This document shows positions 35,211 to 44,219 of a stretch of 64,000 nucleotides of DNA, in pieces. Position 1 is the stretch's first letter; the number at the start of each line of letters is the position of its first letter. The DNA lies in the NCBI RefSeq assembly GCF_015291665.1, contig NZ_CP030048.1, forward strand, positions 3,348,001 through 3,412,000, read 5' to 3'. The notes under the pieces are model-generated. The model was not told the origin of the DNA. It worked only from the letters and a program-made list of their open reading frames with translations, and did not search any database. Origin of the DNA: Bradyrhizobium sp. CCBAU 53338 (GTDB lineage: Bacteria > Pseudomonadota > Alphaproteobacteria > Rhizobiales > Xanthobacteraceae). A program made the position numbers and the translations under genes.

Positions 35211-36422
35211 CTACGGCTGTTGCCCGCGTGCCTTCGCCACCTGTGCCGGCGTTACCAACGGGCCGGCATTGCCCCAGGAATTGCGGATGTAGTTCGTCAC
35301 CGCCGCGATCTCCTCGTCGGACAATTGCCTGGCATAGGGCGGCATCTCGCCGGTGTTCGGCGCGCGCGGCGTCGTCACGGTGTGGGCGCCATCGAGGATG
35401 ATACGCAGGGTCGAGGACGGGTTGATCGATTGCAGCAGCGCGTTCGCCGGCAGCGGCGGATAGATGCGCGGTGCGCCGGAGCCATCGGCCTCATGGCAGG
35501 CGATGCAGAACTTTGCGTAGACCGCCTGGCCCGCCTTCATCTCGGCCTCGTCGGGCGGCGTCACGTTGGTCTCGCGGCGCGCCGGCGGCAGGCTCTTCAG
35601 GTACACCGCGATTGCGCGCACATCGGCATCGCTCATCTTCGAGGTCGAGTTGACGATGACCTCGGCCATGGGACCGCCGGCATGGCTTTTGGCGTTGCGG
35701 CCGCTCTGCAGGTATTCCGTGATGTCATCCGCGCTCCACGATTGCAGCCCGCTGCGCGCGGCGCCATCGAGGCGCGGCGCGTACCAGCCGCCGATCTCGC
35801 TGCCGGCCAGCGCCTGCGCAGTCTTGTCCGCACCGAAATAGTTCTTCGGCGTATGACAGGCGCCGCAATGGCCGAGGCCGGTGACGAGATAGCCACCTCT
35901 GTTCCAGGCCGCGCTCTTGCTCTGGTCCGGCTCGAACAGGCCGGGCGAGAAGAACAGCAGGTTCCAGCCGCGCATCAGGAAGCGATAGTTGAGGGGCCAG
36001 TCCAGCTGCGGTGGTTTGTTGCGGTTCACGACGGGCGCGAGCGTGCCGAGATAGGCGCGGATTGCCAGCGTGTCGTCCTTGGTCATCCGCGTGAAGTAGG
36101 GGTAGGGGAAGGCCGGGTAGTAAAGCGAGCCGTCGGGCGCGGTGCCGGTGCGCACGGCACGGGTGAAATCGGCGTCCGTCCAGGCGCCGATGCCGGTGTC
36201 GCGGTCCGGGGTCAGGTTCGGTGCATAGATAGCGCCGAAGGGCGTGTCGATGCGCTTGCCGCCGGCAAACGGTTTGGCGGGGTCGGCGGTGTGGCAGCCC
36301 GCGCAGTCGCCGGCCTCAACCAGCGTCTTGCCGTAGGCGATCAGCTCGGGCGACGGCTCGGCGGCGAAAGCGGTCGTCGCAACCGCACTGCACAAGAGCG
36401 CAACAGCCAGAATCGTCCGCAT
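35211..36422 (-). CDS. Three-haem cytochrome c, dehydrogenase subunit type
   Basis: 403 residues from the ATG at 36422. Signal peptide to about residue 20 (TAFA-AEP). Three CxxCH motifs are present: CAGCH (residues 40-44), CGACH near 187 and CIACH near 325, each followed by a distant Met in typical axial-ligand positions. The first domain with PFGAIYAPNLTPDRDTGIGAWTDADFTRAVR fits the cytochrome subunits of membrane alcohol, aldehyde and gluconate dehydrogenases. No dehydrogenase gene is adjacent, so its electron donor is not visible. The stop is directly beside the TRIC stop (converging). Confidence 0.9.
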   Translation of the reverse strand: MRTILAVALLCSAVATTAFAAEPSPELIAYGKTLVEAGDCAGCHTADPAKPFAGGKRIDTPFGAIYAPNLTPDRDTGIGAWTDADFTRAVRTGTAPDGSLYYPAFPYPYFTRMTKDDTLAIRAYLGTLAPVVNRNKPPQLDWPLNYRFLMRGWNLLFFSPGLFEPDQSKSAAWNRGGYLVTGLGHCGACHTPKNYFGADKTAQALAGSEIGGWYAPRLDGAARSGLQSWSADDITEYLQSGRNAKSHAGGPMAEVIVNSTSKMSDADVRAIAVYLKSLPPARRETNVTPPDEAEMKAGQAVYAKFCIACHEADGSGAPRIYPPLPANALLQSINPSSTLRIILDGAHTVTTPRAPNTGEMPPYARQLSDEEIAAVTNYIRNSWGNAGPLVTPAQVAKARGQQP

Positions 36423-36704
36423 CGAAAGCCTTCCCCTGCGACCATCGGTCGAGTGCCCGAGCATAGCGGCGTCATGTCGTTTCGCGACAGCCGGGGTATG
36501 GTGACACAAATTGAAAATCGCCAATGCCTTTCCGGCCACGAAATTGCGTTTTTTTCCCGCCGCCGCCGAAGGTCCAGATTTGTGATGCGCCGCGTTAAAT
36601 ATCCGACATAGAGTGGCAGAGGTGGTCGGCGTGCCCTAGCTAAAAACAACGGGCAGGCAACGGCTTAAGCAGCCAAACGCTCAAAAGGGCGGAAGAGGAC
36701 AATA

Positions 36705-39700
36705 ATGGGCATCAACCAGGGTCCGATCAGTCTCGATCAGAAATACACCCAGGACACCGGCCATATCTTCACGACGGGCATCCAGGCGCTGGTCCGTCTG
36801 CCCATGGCCCAGATTCGCCGCGACCGCGCCGCCGGCCTGAACACCGCAGGCTTCATCTCCGGCTATCGCGGCTCGCCGCTCGGCGGCTACGATCAGCAGC
36901 TCTTCGCCGCGCGAAAACATCTCGAGCAGTACAACATCAAATTCCAGCCCGGCGTGAACGAGGACCTGGCGGCGACCGCGGTGTGGGGCTCGCAGCAGCT
37001 CAACCTCTCGCCCGGCGCCAAGTATGATGGCGTGGTCGGCATCTGGTACGGCAAGGGCCCCGGCGTCGACCGCTGCGGCGACGTCTTCCGCCACGGCAAC
37101 GCCGCCGGCTCCGCCAAGAATGGCGGCGTGCTGTGCCTTGCTGGCGACGACCACGGCGCCAAATCCTCCACCGTTCCCCACCAGTCCGACCACGCCTTCA
37201 TCTCGGCGCTGATGCCGTATCTCTATCCCTCGAGCATCCACGAAATGATCGAGATGGGCCTGCTCGGCATCGCGATGTCGCGCTACTCCGGCTGCTGGGT
37301 CGGCATGAAGGTGATCACGGAGACGGTGGAGACCACCGCCGAGATCGACCTCACCGACGAGATGAAGCCCTTCATCATCCCGCCTGACTTCGAGTTGCCG
37401 CCCGGCGGGCTCAATCTGCGCTGGCCCGACGACCGCTTCGAGCAGGACCGCCGCCTGCAGGACTACAAGGGCTTTGCCGCGATCGCTTTCGCCCGCGCCA
37501 ACAAGGTCAACCGCATTACCATGGATTCGCCGAACGCACGCTTCGGCATCATGGCCTCGGGAAAGAGCTATGAGGACGTCCGCCAGGCGCTGCGCGAGCT
37601 CGGCATCACCGAGCAGGTCGCCGCCAAGATCGGTCTCCGTCTCTACAAGATCGGCATGCCCTGGCCGTTGGAGCCGGAAGGCGTGCATGAATTCGCCGTC
37701 GGGCTCGAGGAGATCTTCATCGTCGAGGAGCGCCGCGAAATCGTCGAGAACCAGGTCAAGCAGGTGTTGTTCAACTGGCGCGACGACGTCCGCCCCCGCA
37801 TCGTCGGCAAGATGGACGAGCACGACAAGCGCTTCCTGACCTTCGCCGCCGAGCTCAGCGTCGCCTCGCTTGCGACCTCGCTGACCGAACGACTCCTTCG
37901 ACTTAATCTCAATCCTGAAATCGCGGAGATGCTCCGCGCCAAGGCCGACTGGTTCAACGGCCGCCAGGCGTCCCAGATGATCCCCACGGCGCCCGTCTCC
38001 CGCACCCCGTATTTCTGCTCCGGCTGCCCCCACAACACCTCGACCAAGGTCCCCGAAGGCAGCCGCGCGCTGGCCGGCATCGGCTGCCACTTCATGGCGC
38101 TGTGGATGGATCGCTCGACCGAGACGTTTACCCATATGGGCGGCGAGGGCGTGCCGTGGGTCGGCATCGCACCGTTCACCAACGAGAACCACATCTTCGC
38201 CAATCTCGGCGACGGCACTTATTTCCACTCCGGCCTTCTCGCCATCCGCCAGGCGGTCGCGTCCAAGACCAACATCACCTACAAGATCCTCTACAACGAC
38301 GCCGTCGCCATGACCGGCGGCCAGCGCCATGACGGCGATCTCTCGCCGCAGCAGATCACTTTCCAGCTCCACGCCGAGGGCATCCGCGAGATCTATCTGG
38401 TCTCGGAGAATCCCGATGCCTATCCGGCCAGCACCATCGCGCCCGGTGTGAAGCTGCACCATCGCGACGAGCTGCAAGACGTCATGAAGATGTGCCGCGA
38501 ATACAAGGGTACGTCGGCGATCGTCTTCGTGCAGACCTGCGCCGCCGAGAAGCGCCGCCGCCGCAAGCGCGGCCTGATGGAAGATCCGGCGCGCCGCGTC
38601 ATGATCAACCCGGCGGTCTGCGAAGGCTGCGGCGATTGCTCGGTGCAGTCGAACTGCATCTCGGTCGAACCGCTGGAGACGGAGTTCGGCCGCAAGCGCG
38701 CCATCAACCAGTCCGCCTGCAACAAGGATTATTCCTGCCTGAAGGGTTTTTGCCCGTCCTTCGTCACCGTGGACGGCGGCAAGCCGCGCCATCGCGCGCC
38801 GGCTGATCTGTCCGACATCGGTGCAATTCCCGAGCCGGCCTCGCGGCCGACGCTGGACAAGCCTTACAACATCGCGGTCGGTGGTGTCGGCGGCACCGGC
38901 GTGCTCACCATCGGTGCGTTGCTCGGCATGGCTGCGCATATCGAGGGCAAGGCCTCGATGATCCTCGACATGTCCGGGCTCGCGCAGAAGGGCGGTGCGG
39001 TGCTCAGCCACGTCCGCCTGTCTGATCATCCGGCCGAAGTGACGTGCTCGCGCATCGTCACCGGCACCGCCGACGTCGTGCTCGCAGCCGACGAGGTGGT
39101 TGCGGTCGCCAAGGACACGATCTCGCTCTGCGACACCAGCCGTACCCGCGGCATCATCAACAGCCACGTCATCCCGACCGCGGACTTCGTGCTCAACCGC
39201 GACTTCAACTTCCAGACCCGCAAGCTGAATGGCTTGCTGGAAACGGCGCTGCACAAGGACTCGGTCTTCTTCGACTTCACCAAGCCGGCCGAGCAGCTGC
39301 TCGGCGATGCCATCGCCACCAACATGATGATGATGGGCTACGCCTATCAGAAGGGCCTGTTCCCGCTGTCGGCGGAATCGATCGAGCAGGCGATCGAGAT
39401 CAACGGCGTCTCGATCAAGATGAACAAGGAAGCCTTCCGTCTCGGCCGCCTCGCGGTCGCGGACCCCGCGCGCCTCGCCGAGATGTTGAAGGGCACCGAC
39501 GAGGTTGAGGCGCCCAAGGCGCTGGACGCCATGACGCTCGACGAAATCATCGAGCACCGCGCCAAGCATCTCACCGCCTATCAGAATGGCCGCCTCGCCA
39601 AGCGCTACCGCAAGCTGGTCGACCAGGTCCGCGACGCCGCGGTCAAGGGCGGTTACGGCGATGCGCTGCCGCGCGCGGTCGCGATCAATTATGCGAAGCT

Positions 39701-40196
39701 GCTGGCCTACAAGGACGAGTATGAAGTGGCGCGGCTCTTCACCGACGGCGCCTTCGCAAAGCAGCTCCAGGACCAGTTCGAGGGCGACTTCAAGTTCAGC
39801 TTCAACCTGGCCCCGCCCATCCTGGCGTCAGGCGTCGATGCGCTGGGCCGCCCGAAGAAGCGCGCGTTTGGCCCGTGGATGCTGAAGGTGTTCGGCGTGC
39901 TGGCCAAGTTCAGGTTCCTGCGCGGCACCCCGCTCGACATCTTCGGTCGCAGCGCCGACCGAAAGCTCGAGCGCGATCTGATCGTCGGTTACGAGAAGGA
40001 CGTCGCCACCGTGCTTGGCCTGTTGTCGCCGGTTACGGTCGACACGTCGGTCGAATTGCTCTCGCTGCCCGACCGCATCCGCGGCTACGGTCCGGTCAAG
40101 GAGAAGGCGGTGGCGGACGCGAAAGCCCGCTACGCCCAGCTTGCTGCGGATCTGGCGAACCCGCCGCCTGCGCCAAGGCAGATCGCGGCGGAGTAG
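36705..40196 (+). CDS. Fused indolepyruvate ferredoxin oxidoreductase
   Basis: 1163 residues, the fused alpha/beta form found in proteobacteria. It would oxidatively decarboxylate aryl-pyruvates (from aromatic amino acids) to the acyl-CoA with ferredoxin as acceptor. The order seen is: thiamine-binding alpha part (SGYRGSPLGGYDQQL near residue 45; TPP-type GIGCHFMALWMDRS region near 460 with GDGTYFHSG), a cysteine cluster at about 638-682 (CEGCGDCSVQSNC, then CNKDYSCLKGFC) for Fe-S, then the gamma domain with VGGVGGTGVLTIG (near 725) and LAQKGGAVLSHVR, then a C-terminal DUF6537 region. AGGACAATA precedes the ATG. Confidence 0.93.
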   Translation: MGINQGPISLDQKYTQDTGHIFTTGIQALVRLPMAQIRRDRAAGLNTAGFISGYRGSPLGGYDQQLFAARKHLEQYNIKFQPGVNEDLAATAVWGSQQLNLSPGAKYDGVVGIWYGKGPGVDRCGDVFRHGNAAGSAKNGGVLCLAGDDHGAKSSTVPHQSDHAFISALMPYLYPSSIHEMIEMGLLGIAMSRYSGCWVGMKVITETVETTAEIDLTDEMKPFIIPPDFELPPGGLNLRWPDDRFEQDRRLQDYKGFAAIAFARANKVNRITMDSPNARFGIMASGKSYEDVRQALRELGITEQVAAKIGLRLYKIGMPWPLEPEGVHEFAVGLEEIFIVEERREIVENQVKQVLFNWRDDVRPRIVGKMDEHDKRFLTFAAELSVASLATSLTERLLRLNLNPEIAEMLRAKADWFNGRQASQMIPTAPVSRTPYFCSGCPHNTSTKVPEGSRALAGIGCHFMALWMDRSTETFTHMGGEGVPWVGIAPFTNENHIFANLGDGTYFHSGLLAIRQAVASKTNITYKILYNDAVAMTGGQRHDGDLSPQQITFQLHAEGIREIYLVSENPDAYPASTIAPGVKLHHRDELQDVMKMCREYKGTSAIVFVQTCAAEKRRRRKRGLMEDPARRVMINPAVCEGCGDCSVQSNCISVEPLETEFGRKRAINQSACNKDYSCLKGFCPSFVTVDGGKPRHRAPADLSDIGAIPEPASRPTLDKPYNIAVGGVGGTGVLTIGALLGMAAHIEGKASMILDMSGLAQKGGAVLSHVRLSDHPAEVTCSRIVTGTADVVLAADEVVAVAKDTISLCDTSRTRGIINSHVIPTADFVLNRDFNFQTRKLNGLLETALHKDSVFFDFTKPAEQLLGDAIATNMMMMGYAYQKGLFPLSAESIEQAIEINGVSIKMNKEAFRLGRLAVADPARLAEMLKGTDEVEAPKALDAMTLDEIIEHRAKHLTAYQNGRLAKRYRKLVDQVRDAAVKGGYGDALPRAVAINYAKLLAYKDEYEVARLFTDGAFAKQLQDQFEGDFKFSFNLAPPILASGVDALGRPKKRAFGPWMLKVFGVLAKFRFLRGTPLDIFGRSADRKLERDLIVGYEKDVATVLGLLSPVTVDTSVELLSLPDRIRGYGPVKEKAVADAKARYAQLAADLANPPPAPRQIAAE

Positions 40197-40204
40197 GGGC
40201 TTTC

Positions 40205-40313
40205 GGTGGCGTAGCGGATTGCGCGAAGCGCAAACCGCTGGGCGTAACCCACCACTTCGACGTCCGCGTGGAGAGCAAAAAGGTGGGTTACGCTTTCGCT
40301 CACCCACCCTACG
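40205..40313. repeat. GTGGGTTACGC palindromic element
   Basis: Contains a perfect 12-bp inverted repeat GCGTAACCCACC (40242-40253) / GGTGGGTTACGC (40282-40293), flanked by GGCGTAGCGG on the left and CACCCACCCTACG on the right. The layout is typical of short intergenic elements in Bradyrhizobium. Confidence 0.75.
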
Positions 40314-40443
40314 AATTCTCCTTTGAAATCAACCCCAGCTCTACTGTGCATGGGGTTGTTTTCGTAGGAGGAGACATTTCGACAAAAGCGAAATACTGCT
40401 TGCGCCGTCGGGCAAAACACCTTTAGGCTTTCGGCTGTCTCTT

Positions 40444-40527
40444 CCGTCATCGTGAGCGCCGCGAAGCAATCCAGAAATGCATCAGCGGAAAGACTTCTGG
40501 ATTGCTTCGCCGCGCTCGCAACGACGG
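40444..40527. repeat. Dispersed CGTCAT-TGAGCGCCGCGAAGC palindrome, copy 2
   Basis: Long inverted repeat: CCGTCATCGTGAGCGCCGCGAAGCAATCCAGAA on the left pairs with TTCTGGATTGCTTCGCCGCGCTCGCAACGACGG on the right, with a 17-base centre. Same family as 32264-32333 and better preserved. Confidence 0.85.
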
Positions 40528-40662
40528 TGAGGAGGCGCACGGCCACCCCACTTGCGCCAACCCGCTACCCTCTCGTCCGACGGAATATTTCCGCGCTTGC
40601 CAATCCGCCCGGTGCGGTTCAGAAAAAAGAGCCAAGAAGAAACGCGAGCGGAGACCTCTGTT

Positions 40663-41820
40663 TTGACCATCAAGGGCAAGGCCTACATTGCCGGGATCTA
40701 CGAACACCCGACCCGGCATGCGCCGGACAAATCCACCGCCCAGCTTCACGCCGAGGTCGCCAAGGGCGCGATCGAGGATGCCGGGCTCTCCAAGGACGAT
40801 GTCGACGGCTATTTCTGCGCGGGCGATGCGCCCGGCGGTGCCTGGCCGATGGTCGACTATCTCGGTCTGAACACCAAGAAGCTTCGTCACGTCGATTCCA
40901 CCGAGACCGGCGGTTGTTCCTACATCATCCATCTCGGCCATGCCGCCGAGGCGATCGCCGCGGGCAAGTGCTCGATCGCGCTTGTTACGCTCGCCGGTAA
41001 GCCGCGCACCGGCGTGATGCCGCCGCGTGCGGCCGGCGCCGAGGTCGATTTCGAATCCGCTTACGGCGCGACCACGCACAATGCCTATGGCATGTGTGCC
41101 ATGCGCCATATGCACGACTATGGCACCACCTCGGAGCAGCTCGCCTGGATCAAGGTCGCAGCTTCCCACCATGCGCAATACAATCCGCATGCGATGCTCA
41201 AGGATGTCGTCACCGTCGAGGACGTGCTGAACTCGCCGATGATCTCCGATCCGCTTCATCGCATGGATTGTTGCGTCGTCTCCGACGGCGGCGGCGCGCT
41301 GATCGTGACGACGCCCGAGATTGCCAAGAGCCTGAAGAAGCCGCTGGTCAAGTTGATCGGCCATGGCGAGGCCATGAAAGGACCGCGCGGCGGCAAGGAT
41401 CTCGACCTCACTTATTCGGCCGGTGTCTGGTCCGGTCCGCGTGCGTTCGAGGAAGCCGGCATCACGCCGAAGGACATCAAGTACGCTTCGATCTATGACA
41501 GCTTCACCATCACGGTGCTGATGCAGCTCGAAGACCTCGGCTTCTGCAAGAAGGGCGAGGGCGGCAAGTTCGTCGCCGACGGCAACCTGATCTCGGGCGT
41601 GGGCAAGCTGCCGTTCAACACCGATGGCGGCGGCCTTTGCAGCAATCACCCCGTCAACCGCGGCGGCATGACCAAGATCATCGAGGCGGTCAGGCAACTG
41701 CGCGGCGAGGCGCATCCGAAGGTGCAGGTCAAGAATTGCGATCTCGCCATCGCCCACGGCACCGGCGGATTGTTGGGCGTCCGCCACGCTGCCTCGACGG
41801 CCATTCTGGAGCGCGTGTGA
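40663..41820 (+). CDS. SCP2-type thiolase (lipid-transfer thiolase family)
   Basis: 385 residues with a TTG start at 40663 (LTIKGKAYIAGIYEHPTR), preceded by GCGGAGACC. Members cleave 3-oxoacyl-CoA, often of branched or steroid side chains, and work with a DUF35 partner. Seen are the nucleophile-site region TGGCSYIIHLGHAAEAIAAG, DGGGALIVT, SIYDSFTITVLMQLEDLGFC, CSNHPVNRGGMTKI and the C-terminal HGTGG. The stop overlaps the DUF35 start by one base (TGATG). No in-frame ATG is near; one 37 codons upstream lacks family similarity. Confidence 0.88.
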   Translation: MTIKGKAYIAGIYEHPTRHAPDKSTAQLHAEVAKGAIEDAGLSKDDVDGYFCAGDAPGGAWPMVDYLGLNTKKLRHVDSTETGGCSYIIHLGHAAEAIAAGKCSIALVTLAGKPRTGVMPPRAAGAEVDFESAYGATTHNAYGMCAMRHMHDYGTTSEQLAWIKVAASHHAQYNPHAMLKDVVTVEDVLNSPMISDPLHRMDCCVVSDGGGALIVTTPEIAKSLKKPLVKLIGHGEAMKGPRGGKDLDLTYSAGVWSGPRAFEEAGITPKDIKYASIYDSFTITVLMQLEDLGFCKKGEGGKFVADGNLISGVGKLPFNTDGGGLCSNHPVNRGGMTKIIEAVRQLRGEAHPKVQVKNCDLAIAHGTGGLLGVRHAASTAILERV

Positions 41821-42209
41821 TGAGCGAAGCCAAAAAATATCCGGCCCCGGTCACGAACCCCGAGACCGCCGCATTCTGGGATGCAGCCAAGCAGGGCAGG
41901 TTCATGATCAAGCGCTGCACCGCCTGCGGCGAAGCGCATTACTTCCCGCGCTCGATCTGCCCGTTCTGCTACTCCGACAAGACGGTGTGGGAGGAGGCGT
42001 CGGGCGAGGGCACGATCTACACCTGGAGCCTGATGCGGAAGTCTCCGACCGGCCCCTATGCCATCGGCTACGTCAGGCTGAAGGAGGGTCCGTCGGTGCA
42101 GACCAATTTCGTCGACTGCGATCTCGAGAAGCTCAAGATCGGGCAGAAGGTGAAGGTGGTGTTCAAGCCGACCGACGGCGCGCCGCTGCCGTTTTTTACG
42201 GTGGCCTGA
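41820..42209 (+). CDS. DUF35 zinc-ribbon / OB-fold protein, thiolase partner
   Basis: 129 residues. Rubredoxin-like zinc ribbon with four Cys (CTACGEAHYFPRSICPFC), then an OB-fold with GEGTIYTWSLMRKSPTGPYAIGYVRLKEG. Such proteins bind SCP2-type thiolases or hydroxymethylglutaryl-CoA-like enzymes and bring substrate to them. It overlaps the thiolase stop, which supports a physical partnership. Confidence 0.9.
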   Translation: MSEAKKYPAPVTNPETAAFWDAAKQGRFMIKRCTACGEAHYFPRSICPFCYSDKTVWEEASGEGTIYTWSLMRKSPTGPYAIGYVRLKEGPSVQTNFVDCDLEKLKIGQKVKVVFKPTDGAPLPFFTVA

Positions 42210-42218
42210 CTGCTTTCT

Positions 42219-42314
42219 TCCTTCTCCCCTTGTGGGAGAAGGTGGCGCGAAGCGCCGGATGAGGGGTTCTCTCCGCACCGAGAGTCTTGCTGCCGAGGCA
42301 ACCCCTCACCCAAA
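42219..42314. repeat. Dispersed CTTCTCCCCTTGTGGGAGAAG element
   Basis: Starts with the hairpin CTTCTCCCCTTGTGGGAGAAG and continues GGTGGCGCGAAGCGCCGGATGAGGGGT, with ACCCCTCACC as the distal arm. Elements of this form are frequent in Rhizobiales intergenic DNA. It separates the DUF35 and MaoC genes. Confidence 0.75.
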
Positions 42315-42406
42315 CGAGCTTGCTGCACCGTCCTCGCAGCCCTGTCCCGCAAGGAAAGAGGGCTGCAACCGGCGGTGTCGAAGACATTCGGGAGGAAACA
42401 AACAAA

Positions 42407-43267
42407 ATGTCCGCCAGATACGAAGAACTGAAAGGCCTGAAAAATCTCGGCCAGAAATATGCCTATGGCGATCGCGAGGTCATGCTCTACGCCTACGGCA
42501 TCGGCCTGGGTGCCGATCCCATGGACGAGAACGAGCTTGCCTTCGTCAACGAGGGCACGTTCACGCCGCGGCCGCTCAAGGTGGTGCCGACCTTCGCCTC
42601 CGTCGCCGCCTGGGGCTCTGGTCCCGGCGAGATGAAGCTCAACCGCGTGATGGTGGTGGACGGCGAGCGCGACATTACCTTCCACCAGCCGCTGCCGATC
42701 GCTGCCAACATCACCGCCGACTCCTCCGTGCTCGAGGTCTACGACAAGGGCGAGGGCAAGGGCGTTGTCATTAGCCATCAGACCGTGCTCAGGAACGAGA
42801 AGGGCGACAAGCTCGCGACTCTCGTCGCCTCCCGCTTCGCCCGCGGCGACGGCGGCTTTGGCGGGCCGAGCCTGATCCAGCCCGATCCGCACAAGATCCC
42901 CTCGCGCAGCCCTGACAAGACCATCGACATCGTCACGCGGCCCGATCAGGCGCTGGTCTATCGTCTTTGCGGTGATCGCAATCCGCTGCACTCCGATCCC
43001 GAGTTCGCCAGGAAGGCCGGCTTCCCGCGTCCGATCCTGCACGGCATGTGCACCTACGGCATCACCTGCCGCGGCGTGCTCCAGACCTACGCCGACTACG
43101 ACGCGTCCGCCTTCCGCCAGCACGTCGCGCGCTTCTCTTCGCCCGTCTACCCCGGCGAGACCGTGACCATGGACCTCTGGAAGGACGGCAACACGATCTC
43201 GTTCGAAGCCAAGGTGAAGTCGCGCGGCGTCACCGTGATCAGGAACGGCAAGACGGTGCTGGGTTAG
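42407..43267 (+). CDS. MaoC family (R)-specific enoyl-CoA hydratase 2
   Basis: 286 residues from the ATG at 42407 (GGGAGGAAACAAACAAA upstream). Double hot-dog fold as in the hydratase-2 part of peroxisomal MFE-2. The N-terminal half starts with YAYGDREVMLYAYGIGLGADP. The C-terminal half has the hydratase 2 motif YRLCGDRNPLHSDPEFA with catalytic Asp and His, and RPILHGMCTYG. It hydrates trans-2-enoyl-CoA to (3R)-hydroxyacyl-CoA. Confidence 0.92.
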   Translation: MSARYEELKGLKNLGQKYAYGDREVMLYAYGIGLGADPMDENELAFVNEGTFTPRPLKVVPTFASVAAWGSGPGEMKLNRVMVVDGERDITFHQPLPIAANITADSSVLEVYDKGEGKGVVISHQTVLRNEKGDKLATLVASRFARGDGGFGGPSLIQPDPHKIPSRSPDKTIDIVTRPDQALVYRLCGDRNPLHSDPEFARKAGFPRPILHGMCTYGITCRGVLQTYADYDASAFRQHVARFSSPVYPGETVTMDLWKDGNTISFEAKVKSRGVTVIRNGKTVLG

Positions 43268-43312
43268 GCGGATAGAGGCGAAGAAAGAAAAGCGAAACAG
43301 GGAGAAGCCACC

Positions 43313-44191
43313 ATGGGACTACTCGACGGCAAGGTTGCGCTGATCACCGGCGCGGGCGGCGGGCTCGGTGAGGCCTACGCAAAGCTGTTCGCGCGGGAAG
43401 GGGCCTCGGTCGTCGTCAACGACCTCGGCGGGCCCCGTGACGGCTCCGGCGCGGACAAGTCGATGGCGCAGCTTGTGGTGGACGCGATCAAGGCCGAGGG
43501 CGGCAAGGCCGTCGCCAACGGCGCCGACATCTCCACCATGGAAGGTGGGCAGTCGGTGTTCGACGACGCCATCAAGCATTTTGGCCGCGCCGACATCCTC
43601 GTCAACAATGCCGGCATTTTGCGTGACCAGACCTTCGCCAAGGCCAGTGAGTCAGATTGGGACAAGGTGATCAAGGTGCACCTGAAAGGCACCTTTTGTT
43701 GCACCATGCCGGTGTTTCGCTGGATGCGGGAAAACGGCGGCGGCGTCATCGTCAACACCTCCTCGACATCTGGCCTGATCGGCAATTTCGGCCAGACCAA
43801 TTACGGCGCTGCCAAGGGCGGCATCTGGGGCTTGTCCAACGTGCTGGCGATCGAGGGCCGGAAGTACAACATCCGGATCTGGACCCTCGCCCCAGGGGCC
43901 CTGACCCGCATGACCGCAGACCTGCCCCGCTATAAGGAGAACCCAGGTGCGGCGCTGGGGCCGGACGGCATCGCGCCGGCCGTGCTATATATGGTCAGCG
44001 ATTTGTCGGGCGACCAGACCGGCAAGGTGCTGGGCGTGTCCGGGCCTCGCGGCGTGCGCGAAATGCGGATGATGGAAATGGAAGGCTGGAGACCGCCGCA
44101 CACGGGCTGGAACGCCCAGGACATCGTCAATCATGCCAAGGAGATCTTCTTCTCCGAGGAGCAGATCAAGATGGGTGCGAGGCGGTTCTAG
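43313..44191 (+). CDS. MFE-2-type (3R)-hydroxyacyl-CoA dehydrogenase (SDR)
   Basis: 292 residues. SDR with TGAGGGLGEAYAKLFAREG (cofactor motif near residues 12-19), VNDLGGPRDG typical of MFE-2-type enzymes with Asp for NAD+, NNAGILRDQTFAK, the catalytic NTSSTSG and YGAAKGG. The pattern is very close to the dehydrogenase part of peroxisomal multifunctional enzyme 2. It oxidises (3R)-hydroxyacyl-CoA made by the hydratase encoded 45 bases upstream. GAAGCCACC precedes the ATG. Confidence 0.92.
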   Translation: MGLLDGKVALITGAGGGLGEAYAKLFAREGASVVVNDLGGPRDGSGADKSMAQLVVDAIKAEGGKAVANGADISTMEGGQSVFDDAIKHFGRADILVNNAGILRDQTFAKASESDWDKVIKVHLKGTFCCTMPVFRWMRENGGGVIVNTSSTSGLIGNFGQTNYGAAKGGIWGLSNVLAIEGRKYNIRIWTLAPGALTRMTADLPRYKENPGAALGPDGIAPAVLYMVSDLSGDQTGKVLGVSGPRGVREMRMMEMEGWRPPHTGWNAQDIVNHAKEIFFSEEQIKMGARRF

Positions 44192-44219
44192 CCATCGACA
44201 AAGAGAAACAAGGAAGACG

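Larger units (their letters stand above)
40197..40662. other. Intergenic region with two dispersed palindromes
   Basis: 466 bases between the oxidoreductase and the thiolase, filled largely by two repeat elements (40205-40313 and 40444-40527). The 40530-40662 segment probably holds the thiolase promoter. No coding frame with family similarity was seen. Confidence 0.6.

Noticed and set aside
36681..39569. 962-codon minus-strand open frame opposite the indolepyruvate oxidoreductase
   Set aside because: The translation is rich in His, Arg, Asp and Leu with no family similarity, while the plus strand has clear motifs. It is an antisense shadow.
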